A stretch of 16,125 nucleotides of DNA from Methanoculleus sp. UBA77 (GTDB taxonomy: Archaea > Halobacteriota > Methanomicrobia > Methanomicrobiales > Methanoculleaceae), in NCBI GenBank assembly GCA_002499455.1, contig DALN01000083.1, positions 15,018 through 31,142 of the forward strand, given 5' to 3'. Made by a program: the position numbers and the translations under genes. Positions 14,941 through 16,125 of the stretch are shown here, piece by piece. Below the pieces are notes generated by a model, which saw nothing but the letters and a program-made list of their open reading frames with translations, was not told where the DNA came from and made no database searches. The first letter of the stretch is position 1. The number at the start of each line of letters is the position of its first letter.

Positions 14941-16125
14941 ATGACCCCACGACCCCGGTTCCCTGCCCTCCTGCCGCTCGTTCTGCTCACCTGCATCGTC
15001 GCGTCGGCGATCCTTTCCGCAGGCTGCACCGCCGCTCCCGATCCCGTCCGGATCGGCGTCCTCCTGCCGGCTAACGGCTCGCTTGCCACCCATTCCCTCG
15101 ACGGCCTCGCCTGGGCGGCGGAGGCGCTGAACCGGGAGGGCGGCCGGCCGGTCGAACTCGTCTACCGCGACACGAGCACGGGGAACATCTCCGCCTACGC
15201 GGAGGAGCTTGCCGGGCGCGGGGATATCGACGTCATCATCGGCCCAGCGACGAGCGCGGAACTCCTCGAGATCGCTCCCCTCGTCACCGGGCGGGGCAAA
15301 CTCCTCATGTCGCCGAGCGCCACCTCGGGCCTCGTCACGGCCGAATTCCGGGAGAACGATCTCGTCTGGCGGACCTGTTCCGGTGACGGTGAGCAGCTGA
15401 AGGCGATCTTTGGGATTCTCTCCGATACCGGTGTAGAGAACGTCTCGCTCGTTGCGGCAAACACCACCTACGGCGAGACGTTCGCCCGGCTTGCCCCGGC
15501 GGCGGCCTCAATGCACGGGGTCCGGCTCACCGGGACGGCCTTCGTCGAGGACCCGGACGACCTCGCGGCGGTTGCGGCACGGCTCAGCGGGGAGGAGCCC
15601 GATACGGTCGTCGCCGCCCTCTACCCCGAGGAGGCCGCCCGTCTCGCGGACGCCCTCTCCCCCGCCGGCCTCTTCCTCACCGACGCCGGCCGTTCGCCCT
15701 ACCTGATCGAGCGTCTCGGGCTTCGGGCGGAGGGGATCTCGGGGACGTCGCTTGCCCCCGACCCCTCGACCGGCTACGCGATCGCCTACGAGGAGGTCTT
15801 CGGCGAGGAACCCCCGGCGTTTGCCGCACAGACCTACGACGCCCTCCTCCTCGCCGTCTACACCGCTGCCCGGCAGGAGGCGGCACCCGATGAGCCGCTC
15901 GCGGCCTCCCTCCGGTGGGTCGTCTCCGGCGACGGCGCCACGTTGGGCTGGGACCCCCAGGAGGCCGCCGAGGCCGCGGCGATGATCCGTGCGGGCGGCC
16001 ACCCGGCGGTCACCGGCGCCTCCGGGCCACTCCGGTTCGGCGAGCACTCCGCCTCCGGGCCGCTCGCCGGCTACTACACCCGCTGGACAATCGAGGACGG
16101 GGCGTTCTCCGAGAGCACCCCGGTC
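14941..16125 (+). CDS. Branched-chain amino-acid-type substrate-binding lipoprotein (3' end beyond window)
   Basis: The frame is open for 395 codons to the window edge. The N-terminus has a basic start, a hydrophobic core and a lipobox (LSAGC, Cys29), so the protein is exported and lipid-anchored. From residue ~36 the periplasmic-binding fold of the LivK group (Peripla_BP_6) is clear: VRIGVLLPANGSLATHSLDG, DVIIGPATSAELLEIAPLV, KLLMSPSATSG, SLVAANTTYGETFARL and YAIAYEEVFGEEPPAFAAQT. Such proteins capture amino acids or related small molecules for an ABC importer, or act as sensors. The permease and ATPase genes would be expected downstream, outside the window, so transport is not proven. Codon use is strongly GC-biased, like the left-end operon and unlike the central genes. 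Confidence 0.85.
   Translation, partial: MTPRPRFPALLPLVLLTCIVASAILSAGCTAAPDPVRIGVLLPANGSLATHSLDGLAWAAEALNREGGRPVELVYRDTSTGNISAYAEELAGRGDIDVIIGPATSAELLEIAPLVTGRGKLLMSPSATSGLVTAEFRENDLVWRTCSGDGEQLKAIFGILSDTGVENVSLVAANTTYGETFARLAPAAASMHGVRLTGTAFVEDPDDLAAVAARLSGEEPDTVVAALYPEEAARLADALSPAGLFLTDAGRSPYLIERLGLRAEGISGTSLAPDPSTGYAIAYEEVFGEEPPAFAAQTYDALLLAVYTAARQEAAPDEPLAASLRWVVSGDGATLGWDPQEAAEAAAMIRAGGHPAVTGASGPLRFGEHSASGPLAGYYTRWTIEDGAFSESTPV

Noticed and set aside
15195..16047. Long minus-strand and other-frame open readings over the lipoprotein gene
   Set aside because: They are shadows created by the high third-position GC of the substrate-binding protein gene, whose own frame matches a known family throughout.
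1..16125. CRISPR arrays, tRNA or rRNA genes, and defence modules
   Set aside because: No regularly spaced direct repeats, cloverleaf or rRNA sequence was found, and no nuclease or toxin motif was recognised.

Overview
The window reads as a high-GC methanogenic archaeon, most likely Methanomicrobiales (Methanoculleus-like). This rests on a cell-surface protein with a PGF-CTERM sorting signal, archaeal TATA-type promoters with apparently leaderless genes, poly-T terminators, and a kinase-less winged-helix/PAS/GAF sensor of a kind common in that order. The genus is inference; no rRNA or tRNA gene was seen. By eye, both ends are markedly GC-rich, whereas roughly 5.2-13 kb is more AT-rich and carries pseudogenes, an IS remnant and unusual genes, so the middle looks like accessory DNA.

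Left end (1-2243): the tail of a beta-propeller-type surface protein, a six-helix membrane protein and a LolA/RseB-like lipoprotein form a tightly overlapping operon (two ATGA junctions), apparently an envelope cluster. Next, 2466-4236 holds a DUF3307-type membrane protein followed by a SatD-family protein with a C-terminal sigma-region-4-like HTH. This is the pairing seen in bacteria, here with a structured leader and repeated ATGAGT elements between the genes.

Decayed zone (4354-5534): a DHA2/EmrB-type MFS transporter gene broken by three single-base losses and truncated, then the 3' part of an IS5-type transposase with another single-base loss and an in-frame stop. Its end overlaps a minus-strand archaemetzincin homologue (5509-6201) in which the HExxH catalytic motif is replaced while the Cys cluster is kept. 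A minus-strand polytopic protein with about 12 helices follows (6646-7848).

Right part: 8463-11054 encodes an 863-residue protein joining a four-Cys zinc/TPR-like N-terminal region to about 25 coils of a right-handed beta-solenoid, with no export signal; this is the most unusual gene here. Convergent to it is a small TPR protein (11351-11680). That gene is divergent from a winged-helix PAS-PAS-GAF-GAF-PAS regulator (12002-14422), and the shared intergenic region holds six copies of GCACA/TGTGC. A GH3/NagZ C-terminal relic (14641-14799) and a lipoprotein substrate-binding protein of the branched-chain amino-acid type, running off the window, complete the layout.
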